Positions 1 through 8,190 of a DNA stretch of 64,000 nucleotides are shown piece by piece. The translations under genes and the position numbers were made by a program. Origin of the DNA: Candidatus Cloacimonas sp. (lineage in GTDB: Bacteria; Cloacimonadota; Cloacimonadia; Cloacimonadales; Cloacimonadaceae); assembly GCA_035403355.1 (NCBI GenBank), contig DAONFA010000002.1, positions 62,001-126,000 on the forward strand, in the 5' to 3' direction. The notes beneath the pieces were generated by a model. That model did no database searches, was not told the origin of the DNA, and saw only the letters and a list, made by a program, of their open reading frames with translations. How positions within the stretch are numbered: the stretch's first letter is position 1; each line of letters begins with the position of its first letter.

Positions 1-2
1 AA

Positions 3-311
3 AACGATCCTGAATTCAGTGTTTATATCTGTGCGGAAAGTCCCAATCTGGAAATGATGACCCTGCAAATTGTTCAGGAGCTTCATTCCCAACAAATTAA
101 GACCATTATTTCTCCCGAATGCAGACCTGTAAATAAGGAAATCAATATTGCCAAAAACAAGGATTGCCCCATAATGCTAATTCTGCGGGATGATAATATC
201 CGCGAAGGAAAAATTCTTTTACGCAACCTGGTGAAAGAAGAACAAAATTATATCTCTTTAAAAGATACTTTGCCTTCCATAATGCTGGCAAAAAAGGCAA
301 TGCAAAGCTAA
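3..311 (+). CDS. hisS: Histidyl-tRNA synthetase, C-terminal fragment (partial at window edge)
   Basis: The reading frame is open from the first bases of the window, so the gene begins upstream. Only about 102 residues remain. They look like the alpha/beta anticodon-binding domain at the C-terminus of class II HisRS: a VYICAES strand, a helix, IKTIIS, a long helix with NKEINIAKNKDCP, then MLILRDDNIREGKILLRNL and a final EEQNYISL segment. HisRS commonly shows the same order, an A-x(n)-G-dE-x-x-g-x-v-x-l-K-d-L pattern near its end. The catalytic core is outside the window, so a HisZ-like paralogue cannot be excluded. It converges on clpB, with a shared hairpin between the stops. Confidence 0.65.
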   Translation, partial: NDPEFSVYICAESPNLEMMTLQIVQELHSQQIKTIISPECRPVNKEINIAKNKDCPIMLILRDDNIREGKILLRNLVKEEQNYISLKDTLPSIMLAKKAMQS

Positions 312-375
312 AACTTTAAGCTAATTATCTTTTCCGCAACCGGTTTATCATAAAGGATAGATGTTTATAAACAAG

Positions 376-416
376 AGGGCTGGCATACATTTCTATAAGG
401 ACTGTAAGCCAGCCCT
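376..416. terminator. Bidirectional hairpin between hisS and clpB
   Basis: Nine-base perfect arms AGGGCTGGC (376-384) and GCCAGCCCT (408-416) enclose a 23-nt loop between two convergent stop codons. T-rich sequence follows on the minus strand (CTTGTTTAT), but there is no long T-run on either side. It probably ends both transcripts. Confidence 0.5.
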
Positions 417-442
417 GTAAAACAAGTATTTTGAATTGCAGG

Positions 443-3019
443 TTATTGCGTTACAATTAAGCCCTGAGAGGAATTCCAGTCCAGCATAATCTTCTTTCCG
501 GCAGTGAATTTGCCAGCCAAAATGTATCTTGCCATAGTATCCTCAATTTCTTTTTGGATCAGGCGTTTAAGCGGTCTGGCACCATAAGCGGGATCATAAC
601 CTTCTTCTGCCAAATGCTCAATCAGGTTATCCGAAAACTCCAGCTGGAGATTGCGATTTTCCAAACGCGAAGCTAAAAGAGCCAATTGCAATTTAACTAT
701 TCTTGCTATGTGCTCTTTATTCAAACGGTGGAAAAGAATGATATCATCCACCCGGTTTAGGAATTCGGGACGGAAATATTGTTGCAGGATATTCATCAGC
801 TTGGGTTTCAGCTGTTCCAGCTGGCTGCTTGACGCTTCATAAATTTCCTGCGAACCGATATTACTGGTCATAATGATTACACAGTGTTTAAAATCCACCG
901 TTCTACCCTTTCCATCCGTAAGGCGTCCGTCATCCAAAATTTGCAGTAACACATTGAAAACATCCGGATGTGCCTTTTCAATTTCATCCAAAAGCAGCAC
1001 GGAATAAGGTCTGCGACGCACAGCTTCCGTTAAATAACCACCTTCTTCATAACCCACATAGCCGGGAGGAGCTCCAATTAAACGAGCCACACTGTGTTTT
1101 TCCATAAATTCGCTCATATCTAAACGAATCAATGCTTTCTCGGTATCAAAAAGATAACTTGCCAGCGTTTTTGCCAGTTCCGTTTTACCAACTCCCGTGG
1201 GACCCAAAAAGATGAAAGAACCAATGGGTCTGTTTTCATCGCTTAAGCCGCTACGACTGCGGCGGATAGCATTTGCCAATGCTTTGATACCTTCTTCCTG
1301 TCCTACAACTCTTTGGGCAAGAACATCTTCCAGTTCCAAAAGTTTTTGCATTTCGCTTTCCGCAAGTTTAGAAACAGGTATGCCTGTCCATTTGGAAACA
1401 ACTTCCGCTACCAGTTCTTCATCCACAATTTCTTTCAGCAATCTGTCTTTTTTAGTTAGGGTTTCTTCCTGCAGCAAATTCTGCAGTTCTTTTTCCTTGG
1501 CAGCAATTGTTCCATAACGCAGCTTAGCTGTTTTTTCGTAATTTCCTTCGCGTTCTGCTTTATCGGCTTCACCTTTAAGAGTATCAATTTCGGTTTTCAA
1601 AGCCCGAATATGCTCCAGCACCTGTTTTTCTTTTTCCCAACGCAGGCGTAATGCTTTGTTCTCTTCGTTGAGTTGGGCAATTTCTTCTTTAATTTTTTCC
1701 AGGCGTTCCTGCGAAAGAGGGTCTTTTTCCTTTGCCAAAGAGAGGCGTTCAATTTCCAGCTGTCTCAGCCGTCTTTCCGATTCATCAAGTTCCACAGGCA
1801 AAGAATCAATCTCCATTCTCAGTAATGCACATGCCTCATCAATCAAGTCAATTGCCTTATCAGGCAGAAACCTATCGGCAATATACCGCTCTGAAAGCTG
1901 AGCTGCAGCCACCAAGGCATTATCGCTAATTTGCACACCATGGTGAACTTCATATTTATCCCGGATACCTCTTAAAATGGAAATTGTATCTTCCACCGAG
2001 GGTTCTGTAACTAATACAGGTTGGAAACGCCTTTCCAAAGCAGCATCTTTTTCTATGTATTTTCTATATTCGGTTAAGGTTGTAGCTCCGATGCAGTGTA
2101 AATTTCCCCTTGCCAAAGCGGGTTTTAACATATTGGATGCATCCACGGAACCCTCTGCAGCGCCGGCTCCTACAACTGTATGCAATTCATCAATGAAGAG
2201 AATGATGCGTCCTTCTGATTTTTCCACTTCCGAAAGCACGGCTTTTAAGCGTTCTTCAAATTCGCCTCGGAATTTTGCCCCGGCAATAATTGCTGCCATA
2301 TCCAATTCCAGGAGTTCTTTGTCCATCAGGTTTTCGGGCACATCTCTGGCTACAATTCTGCGCGCTAAACCCTCTACGATAGCGGTTTTCCCAACTCCCG
2401 GCTCACCGATTAAAACCGGATTATTTTTCCTTCTGCGGGTTAAAATTTGGATGCAACGCCTGATTTCTTCATCGCGACCAATAACAGGGTCCAGCTTTTC
2501 CATCCTGGCTAAGCGCGTTAAGTTCCGAGCATACTTTTCCAATGCCTGATATTTGGCTTCGGGATTTTGATCGGTAACGCGTTGATTGCCACGCAGTTCT
2601 TTCAGTGCCAGAAGCAGTTTATCCGCTTGCAAACCTGCATTTTTTAAGATGTTCGCTGCTTCTTTGCCTTTAGCCAGAATTGCCAAAAGCAAATGCTCCG
2701 TGGAAATATAATCATCTTGAAACTGGTCTGCTTCCTTTTCCGCTTGATGTAAAATATCCAGAACTTCCTGAGATAGATACTGTTGCGAACTTCCACTAAT
2801 CTTAGGCAGTTTGTTCAGGGCATTTTCTACTTCGCTTTTCACTTTGGGAATGGAGACCTCCAGTTTTTCCAAGGCAGGTAAGATAAGCCCTTCTTCCTGA
2901 GCTAACATTGCCTGTAATAAATGCAGGTCTTTAATTTCCTGATGACCGTAACTGGAAGCTAAATCCTGCATATCAGCAAGCAATTCTTGTGATTTTATCG
3001 TAAATCTTTGTGTATTCAT
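443..3019 (-). CDS. clpB: ATP-dependent disaggregase ClpB
   Basis: 858-residue Hsp100 AAA+ unfoldase that, with DnaK, rescues aggregated proteins in the cytoplasm. Visible in order: Clp N-domain repeats (about 1-145), NBD1 with Walker A GEPGVGKT at 205-212, the long middle coiled-coil (about 400-530) that separates ClpB from ClpA/ClpC, NBD2 with GPTGVGKTE near 605, and a D2-small C-terminal domain. Length is normal for the family. The ATG at 3019 is chosen over an in-frame TTG at 3031 because a GGAGG ribosome site lies between them. The upstream region carries a CIRCE-like inverted repeat and a TATAAT hexamer, pointing to HrcA-type heat-shock control. Confidence 0.95.
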   Translation of the reverse strand: MNTQRFTIKSQELLADMQDLASSYGHQEIKDLHLLQAMLAQEEGLILPALEKLEVSIPKVKSEVENALNKLPKISGSSQQYLSQEVLDILHQAEKEADQFQDDYISTEHLLLAILAKGKEAANILKNAGLQADKLLLALKELRGNQRVTDQNPEAKYQALEKYARNLTRLARMEKLDPVIGRDEEIRRCIQILTRRRKNNPVLIGEPGVGKTAIVEGLARRIVARDVPENLMDKELLELDMAAIIAGAKFRGEFEERLKAVLSEVEKSEGRIILFIDELHTVVGAGAAEGSVDASNMLKPALARGNLHCIGATTLTEYRKYIEKDAALERRFQPVLVTEPSVEDTISILRGIRDKYEVHHGVQISDNALVAAAQLSERYIADRFLPDKAIDLIDEACALLRMEIDSLPVELDESERRLRQLEIERLSLAKEKDPLSQERLEKIKEEIAQLNEENKALRLRWEKEKQVLEHIRALKTEIDTLKGEADKAEREGNYEKTAKLRYGTIAAKEKELQNLLQEETLTKKDRLLKEIVDEELVAEVVSKWTGIPVSKLAESEMQKLLELEDVLAQRVVGQEEGIKALANAIRRSRSGLSDENRPIGSFIFLGPTGVGKTELAKTLASYLFDTEKALIRLDMSEFMEKHSVARLIGAPPGYVGYEEGGYLTEAVRRRPYSVLLLDEIEKAHPDVFNVLLQILDDGRLTDGKGRTVDFKHCVIIMTSNIGSQEIYEASSSQLEQLKPKLMNILQQYFRPEFLNRVDDIILFHRLNKEHIARIVKLQLALLASRLENRNLQLEFSDNLIEHLAEEGYDPAYGARPLKRLIQKEIEDTMARYILAGKFTAGKKIMLDWNSSQGLIVTQ

Positions 3020-3040
3020 ATATACCTCCAACTGAAAGAA

Positions 3041-3068
3041 AATATAATCAGGAAAACCAATAAGGCAA
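3041..3068 (-). promoter_or_regulatory. Candidate proximal promoter of clpB
   Basis: On the minus strand TTGCCT (3063-3068) is followed after 16 nt by TATATT (3041-3046), about 20 nt upstream of the GGAGG. This is an alternative to the TATAAT at 3142-3147. Hexamers only; weak support. Confidence 0.3.
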
Positions 3069-3077
3069 GTAAAATAA

Positions 3078-3104
3078 TTAGCAGTCCCTTCTCTTGTCTG
3101 CTAA
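3078..3104. promoter_or_regulatory. CIRCE-like operator upstream of clpB
   Basis: Inverted repeat TTAGCAGTC - 9 nt - GTCTGCTAA. The CIRCE consensus bound by HrcA is TTAGCACTC - 9 nt - GAGTGCTAA. The left half matches 8/9, the right half 7/9, and the spacer is exactly 9. The change at position 7 is symmetric in both halves (C to G, G to C), so the palindrome is kept. It lies between a TATAAT at 3142-3147 (minus strand) and the clpB start, the usual place for CIRCE. Confidence 0.55.
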
Positions 3105-3141
3105 TTTTTTCTAACAGCATATAGTTGAAGGAAGTTAGCTA

Positions 3142-3147
3142 ATTATA
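3142..3147 (-). promoter_or_regulatory. Candidate -10 hexamer of the distal clpB promoter
   Basis: Perfect TATAAT on the minus strand, about 38 nt upstream of the CIRCE-like repeat. The -35 region is poor. The order promoter, CIRCE, gene is that of HrcA-controlled operons. Confidence 0.35.
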
Positions 3148-3177
3148 TCAGAACTGGAATGGAAAATAAACAGGCAA

Positions 3178-3774
3178 TCAGATATATTCCTGGAGGATGT
3201 TAATTAACAAATACACTCTGGAACCAATCTGTTGTAATAATCTCTCTTGCGGTTTAATATCTAAAATAGCAGCAGTATTTACTGCGGAATCAGTTCTGGG
3301 AAAGTAATCCTTATCATTCTTGCCGGTGATATGATAACTATGGATTTGGGTATTTATATCTGCCTTTGTTTTAAGCAAATCAGCGTTTTTTAAGATTGTT
3401 TCAGCATCCTGAAAGTGCATCAGCAACCATATTTCAAAACAAGGATTGGACAAGGCAACCAAATATCTTCTTTGATGAGCATCAGCAACTGCTTCTTTTA
3501 AGTTTTTACCCCATCTATCAGTATCTATAACCATACAATAAATATCGTTTTTAGTAGTAAAGGAGTTAATTTTACTCTTATAATAATCCATCGCCTCCAT
3601 AACAGATTTTGGACTGGAAGCTGATGTTTCTCTATCTATTACTTTTACTTGTGCCTGCGATATTTTAAAGAACTGAATAAATTCCCGGAAATATTTTTGT
3701 TCAGTTACGCTACCTTCAGTAAAAATGAAAATCTTACGAGGAACTCTTTTCTTGGATTTACGGGCATAACTCAT
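3178..3774 (-). CDS. RloB-like TOPRIM-type protein, effector partner of the adjacent ATPase
   Basis: 198 residues. The N-terminus IFIFTEGSVTE places the TOPRIM glutamate at E20, and MVIDTD gives the acidic D84-x-D86 pair. SNPCFEIWLLMHF (about 109-121) is the signature block of the RloB/AbiLii family. These proteins are thought to be nucleases switched on by a partner ATPase in phage defence. The start ATG overlaps the ATPase stop by 4 nt (ATGA), so the two are translationally coupled. The pair stands alone, with no restriction-modification genes beside it. The family call is by motif; nuclease activity and a defence role are inferred. Confidence 0.75.
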   Translation of the reverse strand: MSYARKSKKRVPRKIFIFTEGSVTEQKYFREFIQFFKISQAQVKVIDRETSASSPKSVMEAMDYYKSKINSFTTKNDIYCMVIDTDRWGKNLKEAVADAHQRRYLVALSNPCFEIWLLMHFQDAETILKNADLLKTKADINTQIHSYHITGKNDKDYFPRTDSAVNTAAILDIKPQERLLQQIGSRVYLLINILQEYI

Positions 3775-5078
3775 TCTTCATCCTCATCAGCGATAATAGG
3801 GATAGCTCCATATAGTCCTGCTAAATATGCTTTTTGCAATGCCTTATCATTTCTGACCTGTTCAAATTCCTGGAGTGAATACAAGGTGGATTCCATTTGA
3901 TAATTCTTTCTTATGAACCAAATTAAATCCCTGCGTAATAAATTAACATCCAATAGAGTTGCATCATGGGTAGTTACTATAAACTGACCCTGATGTTGCT
4001 TATTGGCTGCAAAAAGAGCTTTGATAAATGCTCTGGATACTAAAGGATGTAAACTGCGGTCAAGTTCATCTACAAGCACAATAGCATCTTCCTGTAATAA
4101 TTGTAAAACGGGAATTAAGTCAAAAATACGGTTTGTTCCATCGGATTCTTCATTAATTTTAAATTCTACTTTCGTTTCCGTTGCTGGTATTTTATGAGAT
4201 ATAAGGATTCTATAAGCTTCTTGAATACCATTTTTAAAGTTCATTGAATAGCGTTCACCAGTTTTCAAAGTTATGTTTCCGGGTAAATCCATTCGCAAAC
4301 TTTCTCTTATGGCATTCGGCAATTTATTTAAAACTTCATCTGCTTCAATTTTCTCTATACTAATATCATCAATTCCCAAATCACATAACTTCATTAATTT
4401 CCGATACTCTTGCAAGAGGAATTCGTTATTTATCAAAACATTGAAGGATTGCAATTTTGAATGGGGGTAAATTATCACAATTTTCTTAAACCACTCAAAC
4501 ACATTGCGAAATTGTTCTATATTTCTATTTATTGTCTCAGTAAGAAATAATTTGTTCTCCGGTGTTCCTTTAAGCACAAAATTGAAATATTCATCTTGTT
4601 GCAGACCTTTGTAATTATTCCCATAGCTGATTTTGTTCTTTTGCAGCTTATCATAAGTTCGTTCATAGATTTTATGTTCTCCGGTAGAATTTATCTTCCA
4701 CAGCCATTCGCGGGAAATAACTCCTTCCTTAATTTCAAAACCGTAGCGATATATTTTTCGCTCAATTAGCATCTCAAATTCAAAGTAAACCGGTTTTTGA
4801 GGACAATCAGGGCAAAGCTTAAAATATATGGTTCGGTTTTTAAGCGGATTTGGCTCTCCTAAAACAATGGCTTTAGCAAAATGAATTACCTTTATCAGAT
4901 TGGATTTACCTGCAGCATTGGGACCAAAGATGAATGCTGCTTTCAAAATATTGGGAATATATCTGCTGCCTGAAATCCAAAGCTGTTCTTTTAAATTATG
5001 GTCTTTGGATGCTGAGAACTCTAAGGTTGTCTTGTCATTAAAAGATAGGCAATTAGCCACAGTAAATTTGATTAGCAC
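3771..5078 (-). CDS. RloA/AbiLi-like AAA ATPase (OLD/SMC-type)
   Basis: 435 residues. It begins MLIKFTVANCLSFNDKTTLEF, the usual opening of AAA_15/AAA_21 ATPases. Walker A is GPNAAGKS at 52-59. Near the C-terminus are an ABC-type Walker B (VLVDELDRSLHP) and a switch histidine block TTHDATLL. Such ATPases act as sensors in AbiL, PARIS, Gabija and related defence systems. It is the first gene of a two-gene operon with the RloB-like protein and overlaps it by 4 nt. Substrate and trigger are unknown. Confidence 0.8.
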   Translation of the reverse strand: MLIKFTVANCLSFNDKTTLEFSASKDHNLKEQLWISGSRYIPNILKAAFIFGPNAAGKSNLIKVIHFAKAIVLGEPNPLKNRTIYFKLCPDCPQKPVYFEFEMLIERKIYRYGFEIKEGVISREWLWKINSTGEHKIYERTYDKLQKNKISYGNNYKGLQQDEYFNFVLKGTPENKLFLTETINRNIEQFRNVFEWFKKIVIIYPHSKLQSFNVLINNEFLLQEYRKLMKLCDLGIDDISIEKIEADEVLNKLPNAIRESLRMDLPGNITLKTGERYSMNFKNGIQEAYRILISHKIPATETKVEFKINEESDGTNRIFDLIPVLQLLQEDAIVLVDELDRSLHPLVSRAFIKALFAANKQHQGQFIVTTHDATLLDVNLLRRDLIWFIRKNYQMESTLYSLQEFEQVRNDKALQKAYLAGLYGAIPIIADEDEE

Positions 5079-5317
5079 CGTAAACTCCTTTTATCCGTTA
5101 TTAGAGATAAATTCTCAAAAAGTGCATAATATCTAATGTTTATTTCTCGTCAAGATTTATTTGTTTTGCTTACGAAATTTATTTTGCCGAAACTAAAAAC
5201 AATGCCATCGTGAAGGGGCTGGCTAATGCCAGGTTATTAAAAGAGTTCTCTGGCTGATAAATAGATGCGTCTGAATTATAGCTCCGGCTTAAGTATCTGT
5301 CAAAATAGCGGGACTAA

Positions 5318-6271
5318 TTATCCTGAGTTTCCTTGTTTTTTGTCTCCGGTTTCAGCAGTCGTAAAAGAAGATACCAATCTTTTTTGGTTCAGGAATTTGT
5401 GCAAATCGGGATATTGGGAAACAAAGAGCCCCGAAACAGCTAAACCAATACCTATCCAACCTGCCAAAGTGAGAGTATCGCCCAAAATAAAATAAGCCAG
5501 AACAACCGTAAAAACGGGTATAAGATTGGTAAAAATATTGGATTTTGCCACTCCTAAATCCCGAATAACTCCGGTAAAAAGAATAAAAGCGCCCACGGAA
5601 GCAAAAACAGACATTGCGGCAATAGTTGCCAGCCCTTCTAAAGAATGCTGAACACTGAAAAAGTGTTTTCCTTCCACCGCAAGAAACAGAGGTAAAAAAT
5701 AGAGCATTCCAAAAAAATTCTGCCAGGTAACGATAGTTAAAGGACTGTAACGCAGAGTAAGATTGCGCACTGTTATGCCATAAAAAACACCGGCAAAAAC
5801 AGCTATCATCAATAATAGGATACCTTTGAGGGTTGCGGAGAGGTCATTATTATAAATACTCATCACAGCTACCCCGGAAGTGGATAAAATTAGCCCTAAA
5901 ACAACCAAAAAAGGCAATTTTTCTTTCAGAATCAGCCATGCCCCTATAGCAGAAAAGATGGGAATGGTGGAAATTACCAAACTACCCAAAGTGGAAGAGA
6001 CAATTCTCATTCCATTTGCCTCGCCGATAAAATACATAAAGGGCTCGCAAAATGCCACCAGTTGCAATTGAAAAATATCTTTCCGGCGGAGTTTCTCTCT
6101 TTTCTTCGTTAGCAGCATAACCAGAAAAAGCAAAATAGACGCCAGCAGTAAACGCAGAAAAGTAACCTCATAGGGCAAATAGGTGCGGTAGGCAATTTTA
6201 AACCAAATAAAGGTAGCAGACCAAAAGAGCATTGCCAGAAAAGCTTTCAGGTAAGTGAACCACAGTTTCAT
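5318..6271 (-). CDS. EamA/DMT-family membrane transporter
   Basis: 317 residues forming about ten hydrophobic segments in two tandem five-helix EamA repeats (roughly 5-140 and 150-295). PYEVTFLRLLLAS in the first repeat and LIPVFTVVLAYFILGDTL in the second are typical of DMT metabolite exporters. The C-terminal tail (about 298-317) is charged and probably cytoplasmic. Its ATG overlaps the TGA of the upstream gene (TGATG), so the two are translationally coupled. Substrate unknown. Confidence 0.85.
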   Translation of the reverse strand: MKLWFTYLKAFLAMLFWSATFIWFKIAYRTYLPYEVTFLRLLLASILLFLVMLLTKKREKLRRKDIFQLQLVAFCEPFMYFIGEANGMRIVSSTLGSLVISTIPIFSAIGAWLILKEKLPFLVVLGLILSTSGVAVMSIYNNDLSATLKGILLLMIAVFAGVFYGITVRNLTLRYSPLTIVTWQNFFGMLYFLPLFLAVEGKHFFSVQHSLEGLATIAAMSVFASVGAFILFTGVIRDLGVAKSNIFTNLIPVFTVVLAYFILGDTLTLAGWIGIGLAVSGLFVSQYPDLHKFLNQKRLVSSFTTAETGDKKQGNSG

Positions 6272-6870
6272 CAGTTAAACTTTAACACTTCCCCGGCAGG
6301 AATATGTTTAATTTTCCCGCCGTCGTTAAGGTCTCGGCAATTGCCTGCCTCAATTTCTCCGCTATCAGTATAACCTCTTTTTTCCCAGAAACCGGGGACA
6401 TAATAATCCATAAGCTCAATTTTTACAACACTTTTTGCGGATTTATAGCCCCACAGATAAGGGATGAAAGCCCGAACAGGACCTCCATAATCCTCGGTGA
6501 GGAATTCGCCATCAAAACTGTATGCCAGCAGGGACTTTTCCTTTCTGGCAATGGCTATGGGAATAGAAGTATCGTAAATTTCGTTGATACTCCAAAAACG
6601 AACATAAGAACAGCTCTCAGAGACCTGGACAACTTGTAGAATTTCGGCAAGTGGAATTCCCTTCCAAAGCCCTTCAACAGACCATCTGGTAACGCTTGTC
6701 AAATGAGCAGTTACCTCTTTTTGGGGCAATGCCAGCAAATCCTGCCAGGAAAAAATGTGCGGATTAGCACAACTTCCGGTTACTGTAATTTGCCAATTTT
6801 CTCTTGGTAATGAGCCCGGATGACCTTCAGCCCAAAATATCGGGGTTTTCAATTCTGCGAGTTTATGCAT
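6271..6870 (-). CDS. Molybdopterin-domain (sulfite oxidase/YedY-fold) protein with Ser at the metal-ligand site
   Basis: 199 residues, no signal peptide. It follows the oxidoreductase molybdopterin-binding fold: FSWQDLLALPQ, HLTSVTRWSVEGLWKGIPL (about 56-74), SYVRFWSINEIYDTSIPI, LAYSFDGEFLTEDYGGPVRAFIP (family pattern NGepL..ehG.PvR...P), then GYKSAKSVVKIEL and VPGFWEKRGY. In sulfite oxidase and YedY a cysteine begins the C-V-x-x-W block and binds molybdenum. Here that position is Ser59 (codon AGC at 6694-6696). It could be an active serine-ligated variant or an enzyme that lost its classical activity. It is operonic with the DMT transporter. No Moco synthesis gene is in the window. Confidence 0.75.
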   Translation of the reverse strand: MHKLAELKTPIFWAEGHPGSLPRENWQITVTGSCANPHIFSWQDLLALPQKEVTAHLTSVTRWSVEGLWKGIPLAEILQVVQVSESCSYVRFWSINEIYDTSIPIAIARKEKSLLAYSFDGEFLTEDYGGPVRAFIPYLWGYKSAKSVVKIELMDYYVPGFWEKRGYTDSGEIEAGNCRDLNDGGKIKHIPAGEVLKFN

Positions 6871-7360
6871 TTCCCTTCTCCTGTAAATAAAGATATGGCT
6901 TCGTTTTTTTACTATTATGCTGCCGTTGAAAAAAAACGGGAGGGCAAATTCCCTCTGCGTTATCTAAACTAAAGTTTCTAACTGTAAGCACAACTTCGGT
7001 TTATGCAAAATCAAAAGTCGCTAACCCATAAACGAAATATGCCTGCTGTTATTTTCAACTATAATATCAGAATAAAATAACACTTAATTGCTATCAGCTG
7101 TCTGTCAATGTTTTTTTTAGCCGGATTGCGTAACATACTATACCTGAATATAATGCCAAATAGCATTAGGTAAGTTTCACAGAGAGTAATACTACTCTTA
7201 TCCTTTGCAAGGTTATCAAAGAAATGCTTCAGGGTAATGCCTGTAAAAGCGGAAATATTTTGCACAACACAGTAACACCAACTTTCCTCAATATTATCTC
7301 ACTCCCGTTAAAACACATAAGTTCTTCTTTCTGAGCCCTTTGTTTAATGAGGCATTAACA

Positions 7361-7408
7361 CTTCTTTAACAATTCCTTAGCAGGGTTAAAGAGTCGTTAA
7401 AGATAAGT
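7361..7408. repeat. Degenerate CTTTAAC/GTTAAAG dispersed element
   Basis: CTTTAAC at 7364-7370 is followed by two direct 11-bp units beginning GTTAAAG (7385-7395 and 7396-7406). The GTTAAAG-AGTC-GTTAAAG part resembles the right end of the element at 31120-31203 (GAGTCGTTAAAG). Weaker than the other two copies. Confidence 0.4.
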
Positions 7409-7511
7409 TTAAGAATCATCAAAGAAACAAGAAAGGAAGCTTTTCCGGAAGCAAATAGAATTACATCATAAGCTGTTATTCAGCGGGAAGAATTAGTCCT
7501 GCATTTTTTGC

Positions 7512-7539
7512 TTGACTTATCTTTATAAGATCATAACTT
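7512..7539 (+). promoter_or_regulatory. Candidate promoter with internal palindrome, ferritin-like gene
   Basis: TTGACT (7512-7517), a 16-nt spacer, then TAACTT (7534-7539). The spacer holds the perfect palindrome ATCTT-TAT-AAGAT (7519-7531), which could be a repressor site, for example of a PerR/Fur-type regulator. Identified by eye only. Confidence 0.35.
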
Positions 7540-7568
7540 GGAAATAATAAATATTGCGGGAGGAAAAA

Positions 7569-8054
7569 ATGGTTACATATTCTATAAACAAGGTTATTGA
7601 AATGGCTGTTCAAATTGAAAGATGCGGTTACACTTTCTATAATGAAGCAGCTAAAAGAAAAGACCTTGATGAAAAAGCGAAGGACTTTCTAAGTTATTTA
7701 CGGGATGAAGAATTGAAGCATGAAAAAACCTTTATGGGTTTGAGAGATGAAGTGGATATCCAGGTTTTACAGCTTTCCGTTGATTGGGAACTTATTGCCG
7801 AATATCTGAGAACAATTGTAGAAAGCAGAATTTTTAACAGCGAGTCCTCGGCTATTGAACTTGCAGCCAATGCTAAAGATATCAAAGAAATTGTGGATAA
7901 TGCGATTACTTTTGAAAAGGACACCTTGCTCTATTTTCATACCCTATCCGATACTATTGACGAACCCAAAACCCATACTGCTTTGCGCAAAATAATCAAT
8001 GAAGAAGTAAGCCATATTTTAAAACTAAACGAGATGAAGCAAAAACTGGTGTAA
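7569..8054 (+). CDS. Ferritin-like / rubrerythrin-type di-iron protein
   Basis: 161 residues forming a four-helix bundle with two half-sites. The first half has VQIERCGYTFYNEA and RDEELKHEKTF (E-x-x-H); the second has AITFEKDTLLYFHTL and INEEVSHILKL (E-E-x-x-H). This is the rubrerythrin diiron domain without a C-terminal rubredoxin domain, as in sulerythrin-like or erythrin-vacuolar-type proteins. Likely role: peroxide reduction or iron handling in the cytoplasm of an anaerobe. ATG 7569 follows GGGAGG at a good distance; an in-frame TTG 15 nt upstream overlaps that site and was not used. It is a single gene with its own candidate promoter. Confidence 0.8.
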   Translation: MVTYSINKVIEMAVQIERCGYTFYNEAAKRKDLDEKAKDFLSYLRDEELKHEKTFMGLRDEVDIQVLQLSVDWELIAEYLRTIVESRIFNSESSAIELAANAKDIKEIVDNAITFEKDTLLYFHTLSDTIDEPKTHTALRKIINEEVSHILKLNEMKQKLV

Positions 8055-8190
8055 CAAACAGTTATTCAGAAGCAGTTTAATTTTGGGAAATCCCGAAACA
8101 GCGAAAAGAAACTGATAGAACTTGAGGAGCCGTAAAAAAGGATAAAAAATAAGCGCTTCCGATAAAATAACGGGATAAAAACAAGCGATA

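Larger units (their letters stand above)
6871..7568. other. Intergenic region, about 700 bp
   Basis: Divergent region between the molybdopterin-domain gene and the ferritin-like gene. No convincing gene. It contains a degenerate copy of the CTTTAAC/GTTAAAG element (7361-7408) and a candidate promoter for the downstream gene near its right end. A short open stretch at 7059-7265 on the minus strand was rejected. Confidence 0.6.

Noticed and set aside
651..2549. Several rightward open stretches over clpB
   Set aside because: They are antisense to an intact clpB, with Ser/Arg-rich composition typical of codon-mirrored frames, and no ribosome sites.
3178..5078. Retron or Gabija system
   Set aside because: No reverse transcriptase or ncRNA and no UvrD-like helicase nearby; the motifs fit RloA/RloB better.
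7059..7265. 68-codon leftward open frame in the 7-kb intergenic region
   Set aside because: No ribosome site, no family likeness, AT-rich low-complexity composition.
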